Positions 24,269 through 32,749 are shown, counted from the stretch's first letter. The stretch: 64,000 nucleotides of DNA from UBA7702 sp040776805 (GCA_040776805.1 JAXGZS010000003.1:62001-126000); one strand, 5' to 3'. The notes: generated by a model from the sequence alone, not told the origin. Translations and numbers: made by a program.

Positions 24269-26137
24269 TTATATTGTGTTTGCCGCCCGGTTGGCGACGG
24301 CATTGACTCTGCCCATTTCAACAGTACCCTGTAAATCTCCGGCTGTCGGCGCGATATCCGATGCTGGCGTTGAAAAGTCCATTGGAGGGGCATCGGTTTG
24401 CGACTGTTGTTCTGTTGGCATGGCCTGGGTAGCCAGGCGTTCCTTGATCTTACTTAGGAGCAAATTCTTGCTGGGCAGCAAATTAACAGGCATTGCCTCA
24501 ATGTATTCTTCTGCCGTAATCATGTCTTTTAGGAAGAGATTATCAAGGGTTTGTACCTCGGTAATTTCAGACCAGTAAGAAGAGCCGCCGACGTCGATGC
24601 GCACATCAAAGGCGGCTGTGTTAATGGTATCAAAGTCAAATTCGATGATGCGCTCCTTGCCGGTTGCCGGGTCATGAATGGAGATGGGACGGATACCGTA
24701 GTAGCTGGCCATAAAGTCAATGGCACAACGGCACCAATCTTCAATGAATTGGTATAACGCTTGTTTATTTAATTCAAGGGGCGTCATGGCGGCTTTTTGG
24801 GCGGCAATGATCGCCGAAGTGTTCTCAGGGTTAAGGGAGCCGAGGGAGGCGTCTGTTGCGCCGTTTAGATCGCTTGTGGTATCTGTGATATATTGAATTA
24901 GTTTATCAACCTGATAGCCGTAGTTCGCACCCTCGACGACTTTAATGATATTATTAACGTCGTCAACGTAACCGTTCACGCCGATGGCAGCGCCGACGCC
25001 GTTGTTAAATCCTTCCGGTAAAAGGTCTTTGCGGTAAATAATCGTTGGAAACGCACTTCTCGATACGCTGGCCACGGCCATGGTGGCCAGGACATTGACG
25101 GCGAGATTGTTGTAAACCAATTCCGTAACCGCCGCCGTACCGTGGTAAGAATTCATGCGCTCTTCCCAGTTTAGCCAGCAAACAGGGTAGCGGTGCAGTC
25201 CTGTATCGGTGGCTTCCTTGATGATCACTTTTTCCGTAGATTCGGTGCAAATGATCGTGCCGGTTTCTTCGTCGCGGTAATAAAGTGTTAATAGCGTGGT
25301 GCGGTCGTCCTGATCATCATTAAAATAATCGTCGGAGCCGCCTTCAATGGACTCAATATCGCTTGTGCTTACCCCATTCTCCTCCGCTCTCTTTTTGAGG
25401 GAGGCGGTGTATTCCCTGGTGGCAATGAGAATCCATGGCTGATCTTGCACTTCGGGGCTGGAATTATTGCCAAAAAACACCCTTGTATTGTAAATGGCTT
25501 CAAAGTCAATGTCGCCTTCTACCTCAATATCGCTTAGCTGCTCATCGCCGACTTCCTCCGTGTGGGAGAGGGAAGATAAGCCGAAGCCTTCGGCGGACAT
25601 ATCAGCCTCCATGCCGGAAACATCTTGCCTGTCCTGATTGATGCTGTCAACCAGTTCCTGATCGACTTTGGCAACGGGAATGGATTTATCCCATACCATA
25701 TGCCAGCAAGCATCGCCATCCACGGCAGCGTTGGTAATGGCCAGCCTTGTTTTGGTCGTGCCTTTTTGCTTCTCCCAAATACGCTTTAATTCGTTGGTGA
25801 GAATTGTCGCTTCTAATTCCATGTTTTTAGAGGTCGCACCAGGAATACCGAGGGGGCGCACAATATGGGAAACGTCGTCCGACATAATAGACGCTGCTTT
25901 GATTTGCACGATTGGTTTTGTAATGTTAATTACAATAGGTTTTAATCCATCGGTTTCGAGATCTTCCCATTGTTTGCCGGAATAAAAGTTCCGATTCTGT
26001 TCAACGGTATCGGAAAGATTGACTTCATCATTATTGTTATACTCTTTTCCGCTATCATAAAGTTTTACGATATCCTCCGCCGATTGCGGAGCCTCAAAAT
26101 ATTTGTAGCTCGCCGTGTTTACGGTCTTTTCCGCCAT
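24269..26137 (-). CDS. Portal protein
   Basis: 622 residues, a size usual for short-tailed phages. Family features include FYSGKQWED near residue 55, INITKPIVQIKAASIM, a wing domain with VFFGNNSSPEVQDQPWIL, and the stem segment YHGTAAVTELVYNNLAVNVLATMAVASV (in parts), then a long helix with SAIIAAQKAAMTPLELNKQAL. It forms the dodecameric ring through which terminase packs DNA. Its start overlaps the stop of the small membrane protein upstream. Confidence 0.9.
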   Translation of the reverse strand: MAEKTVNTASYKYFEAPQSAEDIVKLYDSGKEYNNNDEVNLSDTVEQNRNFYSGKQWEDLETDGLKPIVINITKPIVQIKAASIMSDDVSHIVRPLGIPGATSKNMELEATILTNELKRIWEKQKGTTKTRLAITNAAVDGDACWHMVWDKSIPVAKVDQELVDSINQDRQDVSGMEADMSAEGFGLSSLSHTEEVGDEQLSDIEVEGDIDFEAIYNTRVFFGNNSSPEVQDQPWILIATREYTASLKKRAEENGVSTSDIESIEGGSDDYFNDDQDDRTTLLTLYYRDEETGTIICTESTEKVIIKEATDTGLHRYPVCWLNWEERMNSYHGTAAVTELVYNNLAVNVLATMAVASVSRSAFPTIIYRKDLLPEGFNNGVGAAIGVNGYVDDVNNIIKVVEGANYGYQVDKLIQYITDTTSDLNGATDASLGSLNPENTSAIIAAQKAAMTPLELNKQALYQFIEDWCRCAIDFMASYYGIRPISIHDPATGKERIIEFDFDTINTAAFDVRIDVGGSSYWSEITEVQTLDNLFLKDMITAEEYIEAMPVNLLPSKNLLLSKIKERLATQAMPTEQQSQTDAPPMDFSTPASDIAPTAGDLQGTVEMGRVNAVANRAANTI

Positions 26138-26400
26138 TATTGATCACCATCTTTCGCGTACTTTCTGCGTTGGCGCTCCTTTTTTGAAGGACTGTATTCC
26201 ATAATTTTTTGTAAATCATTAACAAGAATAGTCGGTTCTTCTTGATGCAACACGTCTTTTGTTTCCTTAATCAAACCATCCCATAACTGCTCATACTTGT
26301 TACGCAACTCTTTGTCAATTCTGTTTAATCGCCATGTTAGATAAATGGAATAAGCGCATAGAAAAACGGCGCATAGAATGGCCGCAATCGCTTCAAACAT
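26137..26400 (-). CDS. Small single-span membrane protein
   Basis: 87 residues. An N-terminal membrane helix (AIAAILCAVFLCAYSIYLTW) is followed by a charged helix and a basic tail (SPSKKERQRRKYAKDGD). It lies between terminase and portal. The role is unknown; it may be a lysis or superinfection accessory. Confidence 0.6.
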   Translation of the reverse strand: MFEAIAAILCAVFLCAYSIYLTWRLNRIDKELRNKYEQLWDGLIKETKDVLHQEEPTILVNDLQKIMEYSPSKKERQRRKYAKDGDQ

Positions 26401-26419
26401 ATTATAACCTCCGTATCCA

Positions 26420-26683
26420 TTAAGAAAATAACCTGCTTATTTTAACAGGAACGCCAAACATCTGCTTTTTGGGTTGAAGTTGCTCCAACTCTTCTTCGAT
26501 GGGCGCTTCGATTTTGGTATAGGTATAGATCAGGCGATTCAATGCCTGGGAGCAACAGTCCACCTCATCATCGTGGGCGGCGTTGGGAAAGGCCGCGAAT
26601 TCTTCAATAAATTCATCCACCCAAAATTTATCGCTGGGTAAATAAACGCTGCCCGATTCAATGGCCGGGCTTACGGCGTTCAC
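26420..26683 (-). CDS. Terminase large subunit, C-terminal fragment (displaced frame)
   Basis: The real frame is open upstream as EIPGIIAVDPAGGKVARVNAVSPAIESG and continues through KFWVDEFIEEFAAFPNAAHDDEVDCCSQAL. That is the end of the terminase nuclease domain with its final HDDEVD acidic motif. It belongs to 26709-28889. Deleting one G from GGG in the AAAGGGAAAT at ~26743-26752 restores a single 822-residue precursor, or 488 after intein removal. Confidence 0.75.
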   Translation of the reverse strand: MNAVSPAIESGSVYLPSDKFWVDEFIEEFAAFPNAAHDDEVDCCSQALNRLIYTYTKIEAPIEEELEQLQPKKQMFGVPVKISRLFS

Positions 26684-26708
26684 ACGAGCGACTTTACCGC
26701 CTGCTGGG

Positions 26709-28889
26709 TCAACGGCGATAATGCCTGGTATTTCCCTTTAACAATGAGATGATAGCGGAGCCGTTGGCCTTGTCCTCAATTAAAATACCGGTGATATTGG
26801 GATGGACGTAACGCATGGCCTTAATCCTGTTGACAGTAGAAACGAAGTCCATGCGCTCTTTTACGCGGTCAATCAGATAATACTTTGTGCCGTGCTTGCC
26901 CCATATCTGAATTGCCACAAAGTCGGCGCGGTCAGAATCCTTAAATGTGGCGTCAACGCTCATAATGGTCAGCATACCCGGCGGCAAATCATCGTAAAAT
27001 CGCCACCATTCACGCCTTACCATGTTGCCTTCTTCAATGGTTGGATGACCCTGATAAAGGGACTCCCAGGTTCTCGTGCCTTTTGTGGAGAGAATGTTCT
27101 GCTTAAACTTTTTTAGCCAACGGACGTTTTTACCGATCTCCGGGTGAAGTGGTTCCCCAATTTTTCTGCCCATGATATCGCCTTCTTCGGCTTCGCAGGG
27201 TAAGTTGATGATCTGCACGTTTTCTTCCATTTCGATCATGCGTCCGGCAAGATCGTCCATATGCCAGCGTGTCATAATGACAATGACCTTTGCTCCAGGA
27301 GCAAGACGGGAGCGGTAAGAGTCCGCCCATTCGGACCATATTCGGTCACGCTTTGTTTTACTGTCGGCCTCCTGGCGGTTTTTGATCGGGTCGTCGATGA
27401 TCATTAAATTACAGCCGCGACCGGTAATCCCGGCGTCAACGCCACGGGAAATCATACCGCCTGCGTGGTTTGTTAATTCAAATTCCAGTTCACCGCTGGG
27501 ACGTGAGGCGACATCAATATCAAAAACGTGAGGCCCAAACTCCCTAATCTTATCTCGGTTTTGTCGGCCAAATTGACGGGCATAGTCGGTGTTGTAGGAG
27601 ATTTCAATGACTTTTCCACGCTGATTTTTTCCCAAATACCAGCTGGGCAAGGTGGAGGTAACGGTCAATGAGTTATGTGTAGGTATCATTGTTTCGCCAA
27701 CAAGATAAATACCGCCATCAACGGTAATGCAGTTACCTTCTGTTGGCGGTATTTCCTCTATTTTTGTAATAGCGACTCTTCTTTGTTTTGAAAATTTATG
27801 ACATTGTTTTCTTTTTATCCTGCATGGAATAAATTCAGTAGGGTTAAAGCATACTTGCCAGTAGTCCTTTTTACCAACGATACCGCTTGAACTTGTTCTC
27901 GGCTCTACTTTATAAACTGAACAACGCCAGCCAAACGTAGATATAAGTTGGATAAAGCTATCTCTTAGTGCTTTTTCAGAAGTAGTAAAAGTGATTCTGT
28001 TTGTTCTGTGGTATAAATAACCATCAGTATCAACTAATCCGGCAAGCAATTCAAGCCTTTGCTGCTTACTCGCGGTCAAATAATCATCTGGTATATGTTT
28101 TGGCACGGTTTCGTTTGAGAGGCACATTCCATATTTGTTTAGGTCTTGTCTTAATCCATCATAATACCACGTCAATACGCCGGTATCTTTGTGTACGTTT
28201 TTTGAGGAAACCTTATAATGTTTTCCACATTCTTTTAAAACAATGTCATCTTGTGGCGATGAACAAATACAGTTTTTTTTGTTTGTTCCGTCACCAAGCC
28301 ATGCACCAAATACATATGGATTTACGTTTAAATGCTTTTTTTCACCATGTATCACATCTTTAAGCGGGAGATGAAAGCGATAAGAGTTTCCGCGACCATG
28401 CTTTTTATGCTTTAAATTGTTTTCGATATATTTTGTTTCTAAAACAACTTCCCTATGCTTGTTCTTGTCATAAATAAGCCACTCGTGGTTCTCATGGCAC
28501 TTAATTATTTCACCATTACTGAAAAATACCGCCATGTTTGCCTCATATTTTGGATGTATATGTGTTACCTTTGTAAAACTGCCTTTGTGATTTAAAACAA
28601 AATCACCAACTGCTAAATCACCATGCTTTTTCCAGCCGTTTTTTGTCAAAACAGGCGTCTCATTAGAAATCAGTTTTCCGTGCTGCGGTGGCACGTTAAG
28701 CACCATAATTTCATAAGGGGCTGTTGTCTCGCGTTCCACGAAATCTTGCACCTTATCACAAAGAAACTTGCCAAAATTTGATTTTTTCCAATATCCGTCA
28801 TGGACAAGCTGCACGTAATCAACGTAATTCTTAGCCGCCAACTTATATTCAATTTGCTTTAGCTTATCAGCGCTTACTGTTCCGGCCAT
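26709..28889 (-). CDS. Terminase large subunit with intein (frameshifted near 3' end)
   Basis: The packaging motor of the phage. Start ATG 28889 has GAGG six bases upstream. The ATPase part is split exactly in Walker A: VPPQHGK, then a 334-residue intein (27672-28673), then SLTVTSTLP. Walker B is NLMIIDDPIK and the coupling motif VIVIMTRWHMDDL. The nuclease part has MSVDATF and GILIEDKANG. The last seven residues (NTRHYRR) are out of frame; the HDDEVD end lies in 26420-26683. Splicing is needed for an intact P-loop. Confidence 0.9.
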   Translation of the reverse strand: MAGTVSADKLKQIEYKLAAKNYVDYVQLVHDGYWKKSNFGKFLCDKVQDFVERETTAPYEIMVLNVPPQHGKLISNETPVLTKNGWKKHGDLAVGDFVLNHKGSFTKVTHIHPKYEANMAVFFSNGEIIKCHENHEWLIYDKNKHREVVLETKYIENNLKHKKHGRGNSYRFHLPLKDVIHGEKKHLNVNPYVFGAWLGDGTNKKNCICSSPQDDIVLKECGKHYKVSSKNVHKDTGVLTWYYDGLRQDLNKYGMCLSNETVPKHIPDDYLTASKQQRLELLAGLVDTDGYLYHRTNRITFTTSEKALRDSFIQLISTFGWRCSVYKVEPRTSSSGIVGKKDYWQVCFNPTEFIPCRIKRKQCHKFSKQRRVAITKIEEIPPTEGNCITVDGGIYLVGETMIPTHNSLTVTSTLPSWYLGKNQRGKVIEISYNTDYARQFGRQNRDKIREFGPHVFDIDVASRPSGELEFELTNHAGGMISRGVDAGITGRGCNLMIIDDPIKNRQEADSKTKRDRIWSEWADSYRSRLAPGAKVIVIMTRWHMDDLAGRMIEMEENVQIINLPCEAEEGDIMGRKIGEPLHPEIGKNVRWLKKFKQNILSTKGTRTWESLYQGHPTIEEGNMVRREWWRFYDDLPPGMLTIMSVDATFKDSDRADFVAIQIWGKHGTKYYLIDRVKERMDFVSTVNRIKAMRYVHPNITGILIEDKANGSAIISLLKGNTRHYRR
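27672..28673 (-). other. Class 3 intein with LAGLIDADG homing endonuclease
   Basis: 334 residues inserted between Lys and Ser of the terminase Walker A. It begins with Leu (LISNETPVLTKNGW), not Cys or Ser, and ends IPTHN before extein Ser. The three marks of class 3 inteins are present: Trp two after the block B His (HENHEW), Cys in block F (GNCITVDG) and Thr before the final HN (PTHN). LAGLIDADG motifs are VFGAWLGDGT and LLAGLVDTDG. Class 3 splicing starts from the block F Cys. Boundaries are precise because the exteins rejoin as PPQHGKS. Confidence 0.9.
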
Positions 28890-29268
28890 ATCTATCCTCA
28901 ATTATTTTTTGTAGTTTTTTCTCGTCTCCATCAACAATAATCTCCTCAAATTCATCATCGGACAACGATACAACTTTTCCTTTATCCTGATTTTTCATTT
29001 CCACCGGTTTGCCAACGTTATATTCCAGCAGTCGCATGGCCGCACGGAGCCGAATATCGTCCTTTTCGCTGTCTTGCATCAGAGAAACAAGGGTGTGTAC
29101 TGCCTCTGCGCCGTAGGCACCAAGGGTTTCAAGGGTGTAAGCCCGTGCGGCGTCCATCCTTTTCAGGTTTTTTGACTTTTTCTCGGTACAAACCGGCTCT
29201 TCGATAAAAGAAGAGACAAGAGAAGCATCTTCTTTGCTTACATGTTTGTCCGCATCAGCTTTTCCCAC
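28867..29268 (-). CDS. Putative terminase small subunit
   Basis: 133 residues upstream of and overlapping the large subunit gene. GTG start at 29268, five bases after GGAGGG. It is helical (AARAYTLETLGAYGAEAVHTL, MQDSEKDDIRLRAAMRLLEYNVGKP), and the LRAAxxLLEYxxGKP pattern is shared with phage small-terminase or packaging-accessory proteins. DNA recognition at pac is inferred from position. Confidence 0.65.
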   Translation of the reverse strand: MGKADADKHVSKEDASLVSSFIEEPVCTEKKSKNLKRMDAARAYTLETLGAYGAEAVHTLVSLMQDSEKDDIRLRAAMRLLEYNVGKPVEMKNQDKGKVVSLSDDEFEEIIVDGDEKKLQKIIEDRYGRNSKR

Positions 29269-29750
29269 TTTATCCCTCCTTTGGAGCGCACTTTATAATG
29301 CCGAAACATGGTTGCCAGCACTTTATTGCAGCGATTTCCGCGCCCGGCAATCCACGGATTCATAAAAAGCTGATATTCCGCGCTATTCTTCGCCTTGCAA
29401 AGAATGTCCATGGTAATCAACGAATTTATCAGCTTATTTACATTACATCGGCTCATTCCGATGCGTGAAGCAATGCGCTCCTCACTCATCGGTATCCCTG
29501 CACCATCTTTGATACAGTTATCGCGATAGGAGAGATAGGGCATTAAAGCCAATAAAAAAGCGGCCTCATTGGGTCGCAATTCTCTGGAAAGACACTTCAT
29601 TTCATCGGTATTTAACTTTGCGAAATGCTCAAAAGGTATCTTATCCGTGGAGGAAAGATATTCTTCCGTTCCGTCTCTCGTTATTTTAACGGAATCTCCT
29701 TCGCCGATAACATTGACGATTTCTCCCGTGTTTTGATCAATTAAATACAT
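29238..29750 (-). CDS. Winged-helix RepL-like protein
   Basis: 170 residues. It begins MYLIDQNTGEIVNVIG, then a winged-helix region (ELRPNEAAFLLALMPYLSY, MSEERIASRIGMSRCNVNKLINSLITMDIL) and AEYQLFMNPWIAGRGN. This resembles RepL-type plasmid initiators and related phage regulators. In this phage it lies at the head of the packaging genes, so it may regulate packaging transcription or take part in replication. GGAGAAAATTT precedes the ATG. Confidence 0.7.
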   Translation of the reverse strand: MYLIDQNTGEIVNVIGEGDSVKITRDGTEEYLSSTDKIPFEHFAKLNTDEMKCLSRELRPNEAAFLLALMPYLSYRDNCIKDGAGIPMSEERIASRIGMSRCNVNKLINSLITMDILCKAKNSAEYQLFMNPWIAGRGNRCNKVLATMFRHYKVRSKGGIKWEKLMRTNM

Positions 29751-29911
29751 AAATTTTCTCCATATTCGTAAATGTCGGCTCTCTTACCTCGCGCTAAGGC
29801 TTACCCACCGATAATCCATTCCCGGTGCAGGCACCGATGTATGGCAAAGGCTTATTCCTTTGGTCAAGAGTATTTAAGGGGATTCGTGTTTTTTAACACA
29901 TCTTACACGTT

Positions 29912-29978
29912 TGGTGGAAATGGTGGGAGTTGAACCCACGTTTAGCTACTCAATGAGTAACCCTTCCCCGTCATTCCC
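29912..29978 (-). ncRNA. tRNA-like element lacking a D arm
   Basis: Read leftward, the 67-base element has an acceptor stem (GGGAATG with CATTTCC), one hairpin (GTTACTC, ATT, GAGTAGC), a canonical T arm (GTGGG, TTCAACT, CCCAC), discriminator A and an encoded CCA. Only ten bases (ACGGGGAAGG) stand where the D arm should be. The hairpin also fits an anticodon arm with a TCATTGA loop, but base 33 would be C. This is not a normal tRNA. It could be a decayed phage tRNA or the 3' domain of a longer tmRNA-like or phage-specific RNA. Confidence 0.55.
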
Positions 29979-30307
29979 ATGTTGCTCCTGCGCCAACAGT
30001 TGATCGGACTATAGGCGCAGGACAGAAATAGCCGAAACCATATGCACGTGATTTCAAGCCGCAAGAATGGTGCGTTCCATTCTTTCTATGGAATTTAAGG
30101 ATAAAACCATAAACCTTTAAGTAATATTAGTCGCGTATCGGTCAGCGACAAATATTTGATAAATCCGGCGTGTCGGCACTCACGCATCTCCTAACTATGG
30201 GTGACGGCTGCCCGTTCCGTCCTCGGATTTATTAAATCAACGTACCGCCCTCAATCTATCGGCAAAATATTATTTCATGCAGGCCAACGGAGAGCGGTAC
30301 GTTGAAA
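29979..30307 (-). ncRNA. Candidate large structured noncoding RNA
   Basis: The gene-free stretch 29751-30307 has long perfect helices: 12 bp (30237-30248 with 30294-30305), 9 bp (30159-30167 with 30224-30232) enclosing two small hairpins (30168-30185, 30203-30221), 9 bp (29986-29994 with 30014-30022), 8 bp (30063-30070 with 30077-30084) and 5 bp (30130-30134 with 30145-30149). No coding frame crosses it. It leads into the tRNA-like 3' end. Phages carry ornate RNAs such as GOLLD and ROOL next to tRNAs; I cannot match either by eye. The remaining 29751-29911 shows nothing I can name. Confidence 0.45.
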
Positions 30308-30514
30308 CTATTTGGCTAATTCAAGCTCCGCGTCAAATTGGAAAACGGGATGTGGTTCTTCAATATGAGCGGTTCTTTCTTTACATCGATAACACCACAT
30401 ATGTTTGATGTGTCCACAAGGTCTTTGGCGACCGGCTTTTCTCCAAATATATTCTCTGTACCCACACTCTTCACAAACAAGAGACGTTTGTACCAGTTTT
30501 TGAGGGCCTCTCAT
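30308..30514 (-). CDS. Small zinc-ribbon protein
   Basis: 68 residues. CEECGYREYIW and CYRCKERTAH with an intervening CGHIKHMW form a four-Cys zinc ribbon. GAGGG lies upstream within the end of the phosphoesterase gene, which it overlaps by 4 bases. The role is unknown, probably nucleic-acid binding. Confidence 0.65.
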   Translation of the reverse strand: MRGPQKLVQTSLVCEECGYREYIWRKAGRQRPCGHIKHMWCYRCKERTAHIEEPHPVFQFDAELELAK

Positions 30515-31281
30515 AAGATAGCCCTCATTTCTTTTCTGTTTCCGTTTAAATGAATGATGGGATGATCTCTACAAGCGGGCTTCATACCCAGCCCTTGGGC
30601 GTAACCGCCGTATTTCAGCTTCGCGGAAGAGTTGACAAACAACTTTGTAACGCTCTGTACGCAACTATTGCAGTTATCCACTCGGTAAAAATCTTCTTTC
30701 AGTACTGCCGGTAGGTGGGTGTGGGCGTGGATATAAATATCCGTGTCCACAATACCGGAAAGCTCGGTTAAGCGGTTTATTTTGCCGCCCGGCTTGCCGC
30801 CGCCACCGGAACCGTGGGTACAGTAAATCGAATAGCGCACCTTGCGGCCATTGTCTGTTTCGTGGCCAAAGCGCAAAAAAATAACGCCGCCATCTTCACT
30901 GTACTTATCTTCAAGTCCCAGCCGTAAAGCGACGGTTTCCATAATATCAATGCCGGACTTTTTGTAAGTTCGCCCTTCGTGATTGCCGGAAGTGATAAAC
31001 AATATCTTATCCGCGATGGGGAGAAGCATTTTAACGATCATATTCAGCTGGTCGTTAGGGGAATTTGTTTCGCCATAGCAATCGGATACGCTGTCTTTTG
31101 TGGCGTTGTTTAAAAGATCGCCAGCAATGATCGCCACGGCGTTTTCGTTTTCTCTTACTTCGGCAATCATATTAAGGATAGCTTTTAAATCGCAATACTT
31201 ATCGCCAAGATGCCAATCCGCGAAAATATACGCCGTAAGTAAATCAATGGATGAGCTAAGGTCTACTTTAATAACTTTCAT
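30511..31281 (-). CDS. Calcineurin-like metallophosphoesterase
   Basis: 256 residues from ATG 31281 (an upstream in-frame start at 31326 would add 15 residues lying inside the neighbouring gene). The dimetal site is clear: ADWHLGD, AGDLLNNA, SGNHEGR, YCTHGSGGG and HAHTHLP. Such phage enzymes hydrolyse phosphodiesters, possibly DNA ends or nucleotides. It overlaps the 31268-31540 gene and is second in the leftward transcript. Confidence 0.88.
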   Translation of the reverse strand: MKVIKVDLSSSIDLLTAYIFADWHLGDKYCDLKAILNMIAEVRENENAVAIIAGDLLNNATKDSVSDCYGETNSPNDQLNMIVKMLLPIADKILFITSGNHEGRTYKKSGIDIMETVALRLGLEDKYSEDGGVIFLRFGHETDNGRKVRYSIYCTHGSGGGGKPGGKINRLTELSGIVDTDIYIHAHTHLPAVLKEDFYRVDNCNSCVQSVTKLFVNSSAKLKYGGYAQGLGMKPACRDHPIIHLNGNRKEMRAIL

Positions 31282-31540
31282 CAGATGCAATCTCCCCGGC
31301 AAGAGAAATATAACCGGCGGCGTCAATGAAGTTATCGTCCTTTTGTTTGCCGGTGATCATCCTGCCTATTTTACAAAGCGCCATCATCATGGCAACGTCA
31401 AAAGCGTCAAATTCGACGTCCCGATAAGCCGACCATAATTCAGCAATGCGCTCAAAGTTGTATTTGGCGGCGCCGTAATCTTCTTGACGGTCTCTGCAGA
31501 CGCATTGTTCCGCTTTTGCCAAAATGTCTTTTCTATCCAT
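31268..31540 (-). CDS. DUF6378-type small phage protein
   Basis: 90 residues from ATG 31540, which follows TGGAGGATTT. The pattern LAKAEQCVCRDRQEDYG, ERIAELWSAY and MMALCKIGRMITGKQKDDNFIDAAGY is the common DUF6378 phage fold, which resembles all-alpha MazG-like NTP pyrophosphohydrolases. A nucleotide-pool role is inferred. It appears to be the first gene of the leftward transcript. Confidence 0.8.
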   Translation of the reverse strand: MDRKDILAKAEQCVCRDRQEDYGAAKYNFERIAELWSAYRDVEFDAFDVAMMMALCKIGRMITGKQKDDNFIDAAGYISLAGEIASDESY

Positions 31541-31720
31541 AAATCCTCCATTGATGTAAAAAGTAAGAGCCGTCGCAACAAACGCAACGGACCCGAAAAG
31601 GAACAATCATTCAAACATCTTTCAACAATACCACTATACCATAGAACAACCCTACTCAACCTGACTATTTTTAAAACAGCGGTAAAAAGGTCATTCTTTC
31701 AGCCTACTAAATTGGTGGGT

Positions 31721-31770
31721 GTGTTCCAAATGGAGACAAAAACCCCCGAATCTGTCTCCAAATGGAACAC
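31721..31770. promoter_or_regulatory. Paired operator-like inverted repeat
   Basis: GTGTTCCAAATGGAGACA (31721-31738) faces TGTCTCCAAATGGAACAC (31753-31770): an 18-base inverted repeat with only the central AAT/AAA differing. Each arm holds TCCAAATGGA, itself a TCCA-NN-TGGA dyad. This is the layout of two repressor dimer sites between divergent promoters. The binding protein is unknown. Confidence 0.5.
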
Positions 31771-32204
31771 CTAAAATAGGCCCAAAAACAGCTATTGTAC
31801 AGGTACTAAGAAGCAAAATTTCAATTTCGAGTCCTCTATTCTAATTCCAAGTAAAATTAGGAACGAAAAGTTGGATACGGAAATAAAAAAAAGAATCATC
31901 GGAAAGATTGTTTTCAAAGAGTTTTTTTGCTCTCTTTGCTTTCTTTCTTTTGGTTCTTTTCTTTCTTTCATTTCTCTATTTCAGTTGTCAAGGATTCCTC
32001 GATAGTTCAACATGGTACAGAATTGCCCCATATATAAATAGTGATTGATTGTTTATAAAATGGTTTTGGAAGGGAAATTTTATTTGAGGGGCACTATATA
32101 TATATGTGTTACCCGGGGGTAAAGAGGGGTACCCCCCCCACCCGTCCAGGTGTTTGCGGTCTTGCTACAATATATATGCGCTTGTGCCTGCCTGCGCTTG
32201 CGTT

Positions 32205-32249
32205 GGGCGGGGGGAGGGGGGGGACAATACCACCGGGGCAGGGAGGGGG
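32205..32249 (+). repeat. G-rich runs with G-quadruplex potential
   Basis: At least four G-tracts of three to eight bases occur in 32205-32223, and three more in 32235-32249, within otherwise AT-rich DNA. A run of eight C lies at 32131-32140. On either strand these could form G-quadruplexes or be slippage hot spots. Confidence 0.5.
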
Positions 32250-32462
32250 AGTGGAGTAATCTAACCTAATAATCAATTAACAATCATTAACAATCCAATG
32301 CAACTGGCACAATATTTGGCACAATCTTATATTGTAGCTGGTGTTATTGTAACCCTTGCATGGTTATGGTGGCGTATTACTACAATATATATGCAATAAC
32401 AATGCGCTGTATTGGCTTGCTATGTAGTATTGAATACTATGTAATGTAGTGTTGGATATGGC

Positions 32463-32484
32463 TGTCAAGTAGTTTTACTTGACA
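32463..32484. promoter_or_regulatory. Palindromic operator candidate
   Basis: TGTCAAGTA, spacer GTTT, TACTTGACA: a perfect 9-bp dyad. Its half-site recurs in the promoter below, where CTTGACAAG overlaps the -35 box, and GTTACTTGA appears at about 32600. One regulator may bind both places. Confidence 0.5.
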
Positions 32485-32622
32485 CACAATCCCACTCCCA
32501 AAACCATACAATCATAATCAATATATTATAATACAATAATACAAGCATTATAATAAAGGTTGGTTTGTTGGAAAAACAACGGAAGAATAGAAAAAAAAGT
32601 TACTTGAAATACAAAAAATGTC

Positions 32623-32651
32623 TTGACAAGTTACTATGGCGGTGGTAGAAT
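32623..32651 (+). promoter_or_regulatory. Sigma-A promoter of the amidoligase operon
   Basis: TTGACA at 32623-32628, a 17-base spacer, then TAGAAT at 32646-32651: nearly ideal for the housekeeping sigma factor. The -35 lies inside the short dyad CTTGACAAG, and AAGTTAC repeats lie on both sides, suggesting repressor control. It would start RNA near 32658, about 157 bases before the gene. Confidence 0.75.
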
Positions 32652-32749
32652 CAAAGTAACCTCAGAAGTTACGAAAAATAACAAAATAAAAGTATTCCCC
32701 GCTCCCCTACAGTTTGGCGACGGTACGGAACGGGGAACAAAACAATCCG

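Larger units (their letters stand above)
31541..32622. promoter_or_regulatory. Gene-free divergent regulatory region
   Basis: About 1.1 kb without a credible gene between the leftward late operon and the rightward amidoligase operon. It holds a paired operator-like site (31721-31770), a 70-base pyrimidine tract with a CAAAGAG/CTCTTTG hairpin (31914-31990), G-rich runs (32205-32249), a 15-bp direct repeat CTACAATATATATGC (32165 and 32380), TGGCACAAT repeats (~32305, ~32320), and palindromes TAGTATT-G-AATACTA (32425-32439) and 32463-32484. A weak leftward promoter may be TTGAGT (31654-31659) and TATAGT (31633-31638), spacing 15. Confidence 0.6.

Noticed and set aside
29912..30307. Ordinary tmRNA
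   Set aside because: The 3' end resembles tmRNA, but no 5' GGGG...TTCGAC partner in the right place and no ALAA-type tag reading frame with neighbours (DENY) was found. A chance ILAA-stop occurs near 30060 without the rest of a tag.
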